DNA of 55,079 nucleotides. It comes from Bacillota bacterium. GTDB taxonomy: Bacteria; Bacillota; Clostridia; Tissierellales; Peptoniphilaceae. Positions 25,312 to 32,945 of this stretch are shown here, in pieces. The notes under the pieces are model-generated. The model was not told the DNA's origin. It saw only the letters and a program-made list of their open reading frames with translations, and searched no databases. The DNA is taken from positions 1-55,079 of the forward strand of contig JAQYCE010000046.1 of NCBI GenBank assembly GCA_029003555.1, written 5' to 3'. Both the position numbers and the translations under genes were made by a program. The first letter of the stretch is position 1. Every line of letters starts with the position of its first letter.

Positions 25312-27108
25312 CTAATCGCGGACTTCCGTTCCTGTGCCCGTCGCATTATTCGTGTTTAAGAAACGAAGGACGATGTTTTTTTCCCTAACCGGGTCAATGG
25401 CCTCCCTCTGATAAATGGCGGCCCCTCGATCAATGATTTCCGACAACTCCTCATAGGAAAGACGGGGAATCTTTCGGGCCGTCCGGTCCTTCTGCGGATC
25501 TGCCGTCATTACCCCATCCACATCCGTCCAATTCTCATAGACTGCTGAATCCAGAGCAGAGGCCAATAGAGAACCCGTGAAGTCGGATCCTCCCCGAGGG
25601 AAGGTCACAATCTTTCCATAGCTATCCGCCCCATAGAAACCCGGAACGACCACCCGGTCTTTCTCCCCGATTTTGTCTCGGATCAGTCGTCGAGTCTCCT
25701 CCAGATCAACACGACCATCCGGTCCCACCCGGATCAGGTCTTTGGCATCCACGAGTTTGTAGCCTAAAAAGGCCGACATAATCTTGGCATTGATGTATTC
25801 ACCCCGGGAAACAATGTAATCCCGGTCTTGGGCAGAAGCCAAATCGTCCAGGTCCTTATCCAGGCCTGCCCTGACCTGAGTGCCCAATCCCAACTGGTCC
25901 ACAATATCTCGGAAACGGTCGGCAATCTCCTTGGCATTCTCCCTTGTCTCTTTGTCATATTCAGCCAAAACCCTCTGAAGTCGGTCAATGACTCGACGGA
26001 TATCCTCTCGGTCCCGTTTGAGTTCATAGTCATGAATCAGGCGGTCGGTCAATTTGATATCCTCTTTCCTCCGCTTTCCCGGGGCTGAGACAATGACCAC
26101 CCTCCGGTCTTGGTCCGATTGAACGATATGCTTAACCCGCGCAAAGTGATCGGCATCAGCTAAAGATGACCCGCCAAACTTTGCCACCGACTTGGCCTTA
26201 ATTTGGTCGACAGAAAAAGGGGTCTCCTGGTAAACGCAGTAGTTGAGCCAGTTGGAAAAGAAGAGGTTGCCCGCCGACCTCCAGGATACCCGAATGCCCT
26301 GGTCAGGATCCTCATTTCGATAATAGTTGGTGGGTAAATCGTCAGCAAGCCCCTTCTCCAGGTCCCTCCGATATTCCTTATCCAAAGTTCCTTTATCATA
26401 TTCCCAGTGACCGAAATTGAAGAGGAGTCGGTTATCCTTGGATGCCGCTAAGGCCACCCCGGTATCGGGCCGACCGGCAAGGACAACCAGGTCCTCCAAT
26501 CCCAGGAGATCCTCTTCCGCGACATAGGTATGGCGGGAGTGGGGCTGGGCAAAAACATCGTCAAAGCCTTTGAGGACCTTGGCGTGACCCTTTTTTTCAA
26601 ATTCAAAGACACCAAAAATCTTTTTCTCCGCCAGCCGAGCCTCTACCCCATAGTAATGATGGAGGGCAGCCTGAGCCGCCCAACAAATAAAGAGGGTGGA
26701 ATAGACATTTTCCCGAGCATAGTCGAGTATCTCTCGAAGTTCATCCCAATATAAAATATCTTGATAATCCAAGGCTTCGACCGGAGCTCCGGTAATGATC
26801 ATGGCATCATATTTCTGTCCTCGGATCTCTTCAAAGGTCTTGTAAAGGCTGTCCAGACGCTCTTGTTCCGCATGTCGGGACTGATAGCTGGCCGTCGTTA
26901 AAAAATCAATCTGGATCTGGAGGGCCGTGTTAGCTAACATCTTAACTAATTGAACTTCCGTTTCTTCCTTCGCCGGCATGAGGTTGACAATAGCGACCTT
27001 CAATGGCCGGATATCCTGGCTTGCTGCACGGTCCGGAGACATGGTAAAGATATTGTTTTCTTCCAGTATTGAAGGATCAATCAGTTTTTCCGGTAAAATG
27101 ATGGGCAT
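25312..27108 (-). CDS. Fusion: homoserine O-acetyltransferase (MetA) + aspartate kinase catalytic domain
   Basis: A continuous 598-residue frame encodes two enzymes. Residues 1-305 are a MetA-family homoserine O-acyltransferase: NLMPAKEETEVQL, catalytic Cys142 (FICWAAQAA), and His234/Glu236 (NFGHWEYD). Glu111 (TGAPVEALD) is the residue reported to favour acetyl-CoA over succinyl-CoA in this family. Residues 308-598 are an aspartate kinase catalytic domain: VAKFGGSSLAD, VIVSAPG, SRGEYINAK, FPRGGSDFTG and WTDVDGVMTADP. It stops where the two ACT regulatory domains of ordinary aspartokinases should begin. Pathway steps 1 (kinase) and 4 (acylation) are thus joined, and lysine/threonine feedback is probably lost. 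RBS AAAGGAGAGGAGG; metY ends 29 nt upstream, asd starts 12 nt downstream. I do not know this architecture as a described one. Confidence 0.92.
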   Translation of the reverse strand: MPIILPEKLIDPSILEENNIFTMSPDRAASQDIRPLKVAIVNLMPAKEETEVQLVKMLANTALQIQIDFLTTASYQSRHAEQERLDSLYKTFEEIRGQKYDAMIITGAPVEALDYQDILYWDELREILDYARENVYSTLFICWAAQAALHHYYGVEARLAEKKIFGVFEFEKKGHAKVLKGFDDVFAQPHSRHTYVAEEDLLGLEDLVVLAGRPDTGVALAASKDNRLLFNFGHWEYDKGTLDKEYRRDLEKGLADDLPTNYYRNEDPDQGIRVSWRSAGNLFFSNWLNYCVYQETPFSVDQIKAKSVAKFGGSSLADADHFARVKHIVQSDQDRRVVIVSAPGKRRKEDIKLTDRLIHDYELKRDREDIRRVIDRLQRVLAEYDKETRENAKEIADRFRDIVDQLGLGTQVRAGLDKDLDDLASAQDRDYIVSRGEYINAKIMSAFLGYKLVDAKDLIRVGPDGRVDLEETRRLIRDKIGEKDRVVVPGFYGADSYGKIVTFPRGGSDFTGSLLASALDSAVYENWTDVDGVMTADPQKDRTARKIPRLSYEELSEIIDRGAAIYQREAIDPVREKNIVLRFLNTNNATGTGTEVRD

Positions 27109-27137
27109 GTGGCCTCCTCTCCTTTCTTCCGGTCTAC

Positions 27138-28412
27138 CTACGCTTGAAAGGCCTGAGTCAGGTCTTCCAGAAGATCATCCACTCCTTCCAAACCGACAGA
27201 CAGGCGGACCTGGTTGGGGGCAATGCCTGCCGCCCTCAAGGCCTCTTCAGAAAGCTGGCGGTGGGTCATGGACGCCGGATGGAGGACATGGGTCCTGAGG
27301 TCGCCGACATGAACCACCAAGCTTGCCAGGCGGAGACGGTTGATCCAGGCCTTGGTCTCGTCAAATCCTCCCTTGATCCGAAGGGCAATGACCCCTGACC
27401 CTCCTTTCGTCAAGTACTTATCAGCCAGATTTTTATAGGGTGAAGAATCCAGAAGGGGGTAAGATACGGATTCGATATGAGGATCTTTTTCCAGGGCCTG
27501 GGCAATCGTCAAAGCATTCTCACTGTGTCTTTCCATCCGAAGGGCCAGGGTCTCCGTACCCAGGTTAGTTAACCAGGCATTGAAAGGACTCATGGTCGTG
27601 CCCAGATCCCTCAGGTAAACTGCCCGGGCCTTCGTTAGATAGGCCGCCTGACCAAAGGTCTCGGTATAAGATAGACCGTGATAGGCCGGATCCGAGTCAG
27701 TCAGGCAATCAAACTTTCCCCGGGTCCAATCAAACCGCCCCGAATCGACAATAATGCCTCCAATGGAAGTCGCATGGCCATCCAAATATTTGGTGGAAGA
27801 ATGAACGACAATATCTGCACCGAAGCGGAAAGGCTGACAGAGGAAGGGGGTTGGGAAGGTATTATCCACAATGAGAGGGAGATCACGGGCATGGGCCAAA
27901 CTGGCCACCCTTTCAATATCCAGAACTTCCACACCGGGATTGGCTAGGGTCTCTGCAAAAATCAGTTTCGTCTCGTCCCGAATAGCCCTTTCCAGGGCTT
28001 CCGGATCGTTCAAGGGAACAAAGCTGGTCTCGATGCCGAATTTCCGAAGGGTGGAATCGAATAGGGTGTGGGTCCCCCCGTAGAGGTTGTTCATCGCGAT
28101 GATGTGGTCGCCAGAAGACGCCAGGGTCAGGACAGACAAGAGAGAAGCTGCTTGACCGGAAGAAACGGCAAGGGCCCCAATTCCACCTTCCAAGGTCGCG
28201 ACTTTTTTCTCTAATGCTTCTACTGTGGGATTGGAGATCCTGGAATACATATGGCCTTCTGCGGCAAGGTCAAAGAGATCAGCGACCTGGTCAGCCGTAT
28301 CGTACTTAAAAGTTGTGGATTGGTAGATAGGCAGGATTCTGGGCTCACCGGCCTTAGGCTGATAACCGCCCTGAACACAAGCTGTTTCCAAACTATACTT
28401 TTTGTCGAACAT
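27138..28412 (-). CDS. metY: O-acetylhomoserine sulfhydrylase (aminocarboxypropyltransferase)
   Basis: MetY is a PLP enzyme that converts O-acetylhomoserine plus sulfide to homocysteine. I choose the ATG at 28412 (MFDKKYSLETACVQGGY) because GAGGAAAGAA precedes it; this gives 424 residues, as usual for MetY. The PLP lysine is in VHSSTKYLDGHATSIGG near 200. The insertion ETFGQAAYLTKARAVYLRDLG separates MetY from the shorter MetB/MetC enzymes. The C-terminal VRLSVGLEGVDDLLEDL is intact. It is the first gene after the T-box, and its substrate is made by the MetA domain encoded next. Confidence 0.96.
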   Translation of the reverse strand: MFDKKYSLETACVQGGYQPKAGEPRILPIYQSTTFKYDTADQVADLFDLAAEGHMYSRISNPTVEALEKKVATLEGGIGALAVSSGQAASLLSVLTLASSGDHIIAMNNLYGGTHTLFDSTLRKFGIETSFVPLNDPEALERAIRDETKLIFAETLANPGVEVLDIERVASLAHARDLPLIVDNTFPTPFLCQPFRFGADIVVHSSTKYLDGHATSIGGIIVDSGRFDWTRGKFDCLTDSDPAYHGLSYTETFGQAAYLTKARAVYLRDLGTTMSPFNAWLTNLGTETLALRMERHSENALTIAQALEKDPHIESVSYPLLDSSPYKNLADKYLTKGGSGVIALRIKGGFDETKAWINRLRLASLVVHVGDLRTHVLHPASMTHRQLSEEALRAAGIAPNQVRLSVGLEGVDDLLEDLTQAFQA

Positions 28413-28500
28413 TTCTTTCCTCCTCATTAGTCATTCCTTTGACCATCTGCTTCAATCAACTTTTTCTTCGTGACCTGTTCCCCAGGATTCCCGGATGGTT

Positions 28501-28776
28501 TGGAGAATAAAAAAGCTCCCGTCCCTAAGGACGAGAGCTTGCACTCACGTGTTACCACCTTATTTCATCTTTTCCTCACGAAAAAGACCTTACAGGTACA
28601 AACATACCCTGTCGCTATAACGGGCGAACCCGTATCCGGCTAGACGTCGAAGCATCTCACCGTATCCCAAAAAAGGCCATCTTCTCTTCCGTATTCACCA
28701 CTTCTCTCACCACATCGAAGCTCTCTGTAGGATCATTCCGAAAGATACTCTCCTTTTTATCCGGTTTTCCTATTGC
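28501..28776 (-). ncRNA. T-box riboswitch, probably methionine-specific
   Basis: On the minus strand the leader carries the T-box sequence AAGGTGGTAACACG (28548-28561) followed by a terminator, and upstream the Stem I landmarks CTACAGAGAGCT, the distal loop GGTGAGAG and an AGTA loop-E motif. I pair AAAAAGG (about 28751-28757) with CCTTTTT and TCTTTC with GGAAGA, leaving GAAGATGG as the 3' side of the specifier loop; ATG at 28678-28680 fits a Met specifier. Uncharged tRNA-Met would stabilise the antiterminator (TGG pairing with CCA) and allow transcription of metY, metA::AK and asd. The T-box call is firm; the Met specificity rests on my folding and on gene context. Confidence 0.92.
28507..28540 (-). 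terminator. T-box intrinsic terminator (copy 1)
   Basis: Minus strand AAGCTCTCGTCC, loop TTA, GGGACGGGAGCTT, then a T-run. The CCTT of the stem can instead pair with AAGG of the T-box to form the antiterminator. Confidence 0.9.
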
Positions 28777-28781
28777 TAGAA

Positions 28782-28810
28782 ATCCTACCACGTCATGGAA
28801 GCTTCTGCAA
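28782..28810 (-). promoter_or_regulatory. Promoter of the T-box/met operon
   Basis: -35 TTGCAG (28805-28810), 17 nt, -10 TAGGAT (28782-28787) with an extended TGG in front. Predicted start near 28775, just upstream of T-box Stem I. Confidence 0.62.
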
Positions 28811-28850
28811 GCCCCATTCTTCTTTTAGAAATAAACTGGTTCAAGATGAC

Positions 28851-29240
28851 TCAATCATTCTTTTTCCCTCTGTCGCAATTAAATACCCTCTTTGATTTCC
28901 ATACAAAATAAATAAGACACATAAGAATGGGAAAAAGAAAAAGAGAAAGAAAAACAACCATGTTTCCAAGCGTTGGTTCATAAGAAGAAGGGATAGCGGC
29001 AAAAAGGAGAATGAGGAGAAGGGCATTTAAGAAAAGAACTATGCCTAATATGGGCAAGATCTCATGAAAACTCGATTTATTATCTGCAAAATACCTGATA
29101 CCGGCGAATTCAGGAAGTAAAAAACAAGCATAGCTTTCGATAATCTCTCCATATGAGTCCGGGAATATCCTGGTCATCAGGAAAAGACCGAAAAAGAGGA
29201 TGGTTGCCTGACCAAAAAAAGATAAAAAACGTTTCATCAT
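28851..29240 (-). CDS. Small membrane protein beside the Cys-rich secreted protein
   Basis: The 129-residue protein has hydrophobic segments at about 9-27 (ATILFFGLFLMTRIF), 64-86 (ILPILGIVLFLNALLLILLFAAI) and 92-112 (VVFLSLFLFPILMCLIYFVW), and a basic C-terminal tail. No family is recognised. RBS GAAAGG is 6 nt before the first of two adjacent ATGs. It starts 36 nt after the Cys-rich gene in the same AT-rich insert, so the two are probably co-transcribed. A small multi-pass protein next to a secreted Cys-rich one recalls bacteriocin immunity or export partners, but nothing in the sequence proves this. Confidence 0.62.
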   Translation of the reverse strand: MMKRFLSFFGQATILFFGLFLMTRIFPDSYGEIIESYACFLLPEFAGIRYFADNKSSFHEILPILGIVLFLNALLLILLFAAIPSSYEPTLGNMVVFLSLFLFPILMCLIYFVWKSKRVFNCDRGKKND

Positions 29241-29276
29241 TTATGCCTTTCAGGTTTTCTATGTGTAAATAATAAG

Positions 29277-29951
29277 CTATTCACAAATCATCTCTTCTTC
29301 TCTCCATCGAACGCATTGATAACCACTATCCATGGCCGTGCAACCTAGAAATACACCAACTTTACATAGGACAGCCGCTATTGATCCATATTTTGGGTAC
29401 ATAGAGTTCAAATTGACACAATTCTGTCCAACAATCGCACTACATCCTCTTCCTCCCAGGTTTATTTTGAACTTTCGTTCGACACAACGTTGGACATAAC
29501 AACGATATACAGGTCTCCTCTTTATTATTTGCCCTAATGATAACTGTTCAACGGAAAGTGATTCACGAGTAGATAGTTCATGATTTGTATAGTCAATTAT
29601 TCTAAATCTATTACCCTGCATTTCAATTATTCCCATGAAAAGTATTTTCTCATGTGTTCCAACAAATACTAACCTACTATCCTTATCCGAAAAATTAATA
29701 TCATATGCGACAGTAGAAATTCCATCCGCATTTTCTACTTGTGTAAGACAATCTTTAATTAAAAAATTGAGATTTTTAAATAGCATGCTTTCGTGTACAC
29801 ATTTGAGGAAAGCAATATCTGCACTCTCCTCATTATGCATAAAAGATTGCGTCTGCTTATGAATATTTGACAACTGATTCGAATCCCTGGCTAACACACA
29901 ATCACCTAGATTTGTAAAAATAAACAAAATCGACAAAAAGTTATAAGACAT
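29277..29951 (-). CDS. Secreted Cys-rich protein of unknown function
   Basis: The frame encodes 224 residues: an N-terminal hydrophobic stretch (FLSILFIFTNLG...CVLA, signal-like), a middle domain of mixed character (about 30-145), and a C-terminal module with eight cysteines spread over the last 75 residues (RCYVQRC, RGCSAI, QNCVN, VLCKVGVFLGC, YQC, MIC). The middle of that module is hydrophobic and Gly/Ala-rich. This resembles the broad type of disulfide-rich bacteriocin precursors, but I cannot assign a family. The start is uncertain: the strong RBS AAGGAGGGAAGC sits before another ATG (29965) in a different frame that stops after 18 codons; one extra T in the TTTTT run near 29940 would join the two frames. 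Not recognised otherwise. Confidence 0.55.
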   Translation of the reverse strand: MSYNFLSILFIFTNLGDCVLARDSNQLSNIHKQTQSFMHNEESADIAFLKCVHESMLFKNLNFLIKDCLTQVENADGISTVAYDINFSDKDSRLVFVGTHEKILFMGIIEMQGNRFRIIDYTNHELSTRESLSVEQLSLGQIIKRRPVYRCYVQRCVERKFKINLGGRGCSAIVGQNCVNLNSMYPKYGSIAAVLCKVGVFLGCTAMDSGYQCVRWREEEMICE

Positions 29952-30205
29952 CGTTTTCTCATGCTTCCCTCCTTAATTTTAATCAATATTACACCATCAA
30001 TAAAGATACTACAGTTATCAAAATTTTTAGGAGCCAAATTGTTTATGGATTTAGTGATATTAGATAAAACCGATTTCTTGTGATTATATTATCATAAATG
30101 CATTTAATTACAACTTTTTAATATTAATTTTGTTATCAGTTAACTAGCTCCATACTATTCTCTTCTCCGCCATCCGATCTCCAACCCATAAAAGTGCTAT
30201 CCTTT
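29952..30205. other. AT-rich intergenic region, no gene seen
   Basis: No credible reading frame or RNA gene. A perfect TATAAT (30083-30088, minus) with TTGTAA 19 nt upstream (30108-30113) may be the promoter of the Cys-rich gene; this would leave a leader of about 110-130 nt. Confidence 0.4.
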
Positions 30206-30345
30206 CGCATGACAAAATTAATAATTGGCCGTAGTTAGAAAACCGATATGAATCTGGAGGGCCGTATTGGATAACTTCTTAACTAATTGAACTTCGTTCT
30301 CAGATGAGATTGACAATAGCGACCTTAAAAGGTTAAAAAATCCTG
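30206..30345 (-). pseudogene. metA fragment (relic, codons about 32-82)
   Basis: The minus strand matches the functional metA part of the fusion gene almost base for base in stretches: AAGGTCGCTATTGTCAA, then GAAGTTCAATTAGTTAAG, then ACGGCCCTCCAGAT, then ACGGCCA...CATGCG. A deletion removes part of the MPAKEE segment and shifts the frame, and the next match runs into a stop after NY. Only about 140 bp remain. It lies 15 nt downstream of a T-box terminator copy, without metY between. Confidence 0.88.
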
Positions 30346-30360
30346 AAGGGGAACTCAACC

Positions 30361-30433
30361 TGGAGAATAAAAAAGCTCTCGCCCATAAGGACGAGAGCTT
30401 ACACTCACGTGTTATCACCTCATTTCATCTTTT
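30361..30433 (-). repeat. Second copy of the T-box antiterminator/terminator region
   Basis: Aligned by eye, 30361-30433 and 28501-28573 differ at six of 73 positions. The T-box core has changed from GGTGGTAAC to GGTGATAAC, which removes the TGG that pairs with the tRNA CCA end, and Stem I is absent upstream, so tRNA sensing should be lost. The terminator hairpin is intact with a perfect AAGCTCTCG/CGAGAGCTT core and a T-run. It starts 13 nt after the stop of the last feo gene and can serve as the feo operon terminator. Confidence 0.88.
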
Positions 30434-30445
30434 ATTTTTCAAGGC

Positions 30446-30637
30446 TTACCGGCTGGAAGAATGACAAGGGGATTCAGCTGATTCCTTTCTTCCATGTAGG
30501 TTCTCCTGCCTAGACTTCATACAAGTCGAGCAGTGGGGGCAGGAGGCGCATCCCCCTTGTTTGTGGTCCTTCACGAGTTTACGTACCAGAAAAACCACCA
30601 GGAGGGCTACTCCGGCAAGAATAAGAATATCCGGCAT
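30446..30637 (-). CDS. FeoB-associated Cys-rich membrane peptide
   Basis: This 63-residue protein has one N-terminal transmembrane helix (ILILAGVALLVVFLVRKLV) followed by a short Cys cluster CASCPHCSTC near 35-44 and a His/Ser-rich tail. This is the FeoB-associated Cys-rich (P12-type) family found after feoB in many anaerobes; a role in handling Fe2+ at the FeoB pore is proposed but not settled. RBS AAGGAGGAAGG. It is 68 nt after feoB, the last gene of the operon. Confidence 0.9.
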   Translation of the reverse strand: MPDILILAGVALLVVFLVRKLVKDHKQGGCASCPHCSTCMKSRQENLHGRKESAESPCHSSSR

Positions 30638-30705
30638 CCTTCCTCCTTTCTAAAGGTCGGCTTACTTGCCGGCCGCGATTGATCAAACGGGTTACGGGTG
30701 GTCAG

Positions 30706-32892
30706 TTACCGGCCCTCTCCATGGGCGGGCTTACCCTCTAGAAGTTTCTTGGAGGGGTCGGGCCGGAAAAGGAGATAGAGGCCAAAGAGGAGGACGGCCA
30801 GGGCGACAATGGTCCAAATGGTGATCCCGCCTCCTGTAAAGAAGAGGGCTCCCTGGTAGAAGATCAGGGACAGGGAATAGGCGAAGAGGGTTTGGTAGCC
30901 CAGGCCCATGAGGGTCCACTTCCGACTGGGCAACTCCCGGTTCATGGCTCCGATGGCCGCAAAGCAGGGGGCGCAATAGAGGTTGAAGAGGAGGAAGGAG
31001 AAACCGGAGATGGCGGTGTAGTGGGAGGTGATGGGGGCCAGGGCCTGCCAGTCTCCCGCTTCGATGAGGTCAAGGGCATCGCCGGAAACGCCGAAGATGA
31101 TGCCCACGGTGGACATGAGGTTCTCCTTGGCCACCAGGCCGGAAACCGTGCCGACGGCGGACTCCCAGTTGTCGAAGCCCAGGGGCTTGAAGATCCAGGC
31201 GAAGGACCGGCCAATGGCGGCCAGGATGGATTCATCAATGGCTTCATCCACCCAGCCGAAGCCATCCGCAGTGAAGCCCACATGGAGGAGGGTGGTGATG
31301 ACGATGGAGGAGAGGAGAATGATGGTCCCTGCCTTTTTGACGAAGGCGGCACACCGTTCCCAGACGGAACGGAGGATGCCCGACAGGCTGGGGAGACGGT
31401 ATTCCGGGAGCTCCATCACGAAGGGAGAAGGATCCCCGGCAAAGCGCTTGGTTTTCTTTAAAATAATTCCGGAAACGATGACGGAGGCAATCCCGATAAA
31501 GTAGAAGATGGGGCCGAACCACCAAACGCCGCCGAAGAGGGTACCGCCGAAGAAGGCGATGATGGGGAGCTTGGCTCCGCAGGGCATGAAGGATGCGGTG
31601 ATGGCCGTCATGTAGCGGTCTTTGTCATTTTCAATGGTACGGGAACCCATGATGGCAGGAACGGAACAACCTGTCCCGATCAGCATGGGGATAAAGGACT
31701 TGCCGGACAGGCCGAACTTGCGGAAGATCCGGTCCAGGATAAAGGCAATCCGGGCCATATAGCCGGTTTGTTCCAGGAAGGCCAGGCAGAGGAAGAGGAC
31801 GGCCATCTGGGGGATGAAGCCCAAAACAGCACCTACGCCGGCGATGACGCCGTCGACAATCATCCCGATCAGCCAGGGGGAAACGCCCATTCCTTCGAGC
31901 AAGTTTTGGGCCCCTCCCTGAAGCCATTCGGCGACGAAGACGTCGTTAACCCAGTCGGTGGCCAGGGTTCCGACCGTGGAAATGGAGAGGTAATAGACCA
32001 GGAAGATGACCAGGGCAAAGATAGGCAGGGCCAAAATCCGGTTGGTCACAATCTGGTCAATCCGGTCGGTTAGGGACTTCTTTCCGGGGTTCTTTTCTTT
32101 ATAGACCCCATCCAAAATCTTTTCAATTTCATGATAGCGGCCGGCGGAAATGATGGACTGGCTGTCATCATCCTCCTCATCTTCAAAGGCCAGGATACGG
32201 TCTTCCATAGCCTTGGGGATGGTCACCTCTTTTAAGGTCTCTTCATCCATTTCCAGGGCCTTGATGGTCAGCCAGCGGTCGCTGATGGCATCGAACTTCT
32301 TCTTGGCCTCCGGCTCGATGGTGAGGGTGGAAAGTTCCCTATGGACCTGTTCGATGGCCTCTTCAATTTCCGGGCGGAAGGTCATAGGGCTGGGTGCTTT
32401 CCCGGTCAGGAGGCTGGCGTTTACTGCGTTGACCAGTTCAGGGATCCCCTCCTCCTTTAAAGCGGAGATCTCCACCACGGGAAGGCCCAGGCGGGCGGAG
32501 AGGGCCTGGGTATCCAGCTGGTCGCCTGCTTTTTCCACCATATCCATCATGTTGCAGGCCAGGACAACCGGAATCCCCATGTCCATAACCTGGCTGGTCA
32601 GGTAGAGGTTTCGCTCCAAGTTGGATGCGTCAACGATGTTGATAATACAATCCGGTCTCTCATCCAATAGATACTTCCGGGCAATGACCTCTTCCATGGT
32701 ATAGGGGGAAAGGGAATAAATTCCCGGAAGGTCAACCAGACTCAGGTCCTTGTTCTTTCTGATCTGGCCCACTTTCTTTTCTACGGTGACGCCGGGCCAG
32801 TTTCCCACATGGGCAGAGGCCCCGGTGAGGAGGTTGAATAGGGTGGTTTTTCCGGAATTCGGATTGCCCACCAAGGCGATAGTCTTCTTCAT
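30706..32892 (-). CDS. feoB: Ferrous iron transporter FeoB
   Basis: FeoB is a membrane Fe2+ transporter with a cytosolic GTPase domain. Of 728 residues, 1-165 form the G domain (G1 GNPNSGKTT, then HVGNWPGVTVEKK, G3 DLPGIYSL, G4 NMMD). A GDI-like spacer follows and then two gate-containing membrane halves with IPMLIGTGCSVPAIMGSRT and a C-terminal gate with the Cys segment NLYCAPCFAAI. The helices and length are complete. Two FeoA proteins are encoded upstream. RBS is weak (GAAAGAG). A candidate operator overlaps its local promoter. Confidence 0.98.
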   Translation of the reverse strand: MKKTIALVGNPNSGKTTLFNLLTGASAHVGNWPGVTVEKKVGQIRKNKDLSLVDLPGIYSLSPYTMEEVIARKYLLDERPDCIINIVDASNLERNLYLTSQVMDMGIPVVLACNMMDMVEKAGDQLDTQALSARLGLPVVEISALKEEGIPELVNAVNASLLTGKAPSPMTFRPEIEEAIEQVHRELSTLTIEPEAKKKFDAISDRWLTIKALEMDEETLKEVTIPKAMEDRILAFEDEEDDDSQSIISAGRYHEIEKILDGVYKEKNPGKKSLTDRIDQIVTNRILALPIFALVIFLVYYLSISTVGTLATDWVNDVFVAEWLQGGAQNLLEGMGVSPWLIGMIVDGVIAGVGAVLGFIPQMAVLFLCLAFLEQTGYMARIAFILDRIFRKFGLSGKSFIPMLIGTGCSVPAIMGSRTIENDKDRYMTAITASFMPCGAKLPIIAFFGGTLFGGVWWFGPIFYFIGIASVIVSGIILKKTKRFAGDPSPFVMELPEYRLPSLSGILRSVWERCAAFVKKAGTIILLSSIVITTLLHVGFTADGFGWVDEAIDESILAAIGRSFAWIFKPLGFDNWESAVGTVSGLVAKENLMSTVGIIFGVSGDALDLIEAGDWQALAPITSHYTAISGFSFLLFNLYCAPCFAAIGAMNRELPSRKWTLMGLGYQTLFAYSLSLIFYQGALFFTGGGITIWTIVALAVLLFGLYLLFRPDPSKKLLEGKPAHGEGR

Positions 32893-32945
32893 TTTCTACA
32901 CTCTTTCTATGTATCCGATCTCTTCCTCTCATCTTGAGCAGTTTC

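Larger units (their letters stand above)
28822..30205. other. AT-rich insert between two T-box copies
   Basis: Base composition falls visibly here compared with the GC-rich flanks, and codon use shifts to A/T-ending codons. The segment holds two genes (a secreted Cys-rich protein and a small membrane protein) and about 250 nt of non-coding AT-rich DNA. It is bounded on one side by the intact T-box promoter and on the other by a metA relic. No transposase, tRNA target or terminal inverted repeat is visible. I infer horizontal acquisition. Confidence 0.6.

Noticed and set aside
29277..29951. Assignment of the Cys-rich protein to a named bacteriocin family (halocin C8-like)
   Set aside because: Cys count and spacing are only broadly similar; I cannot support a family name by eye.
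28822..30205. Insertion sequence or integrative element
   Set aside because: No transposase or integrase frame, no terminal inverted repeats; the direct repeats flanking part of it are T-box copies, not target duplications.
30218..30418. A real 66-residue gene
   Set aside because: It spans the T-box terminator relic and a metA fragment; the similarity to MetA is that of a broken copy.
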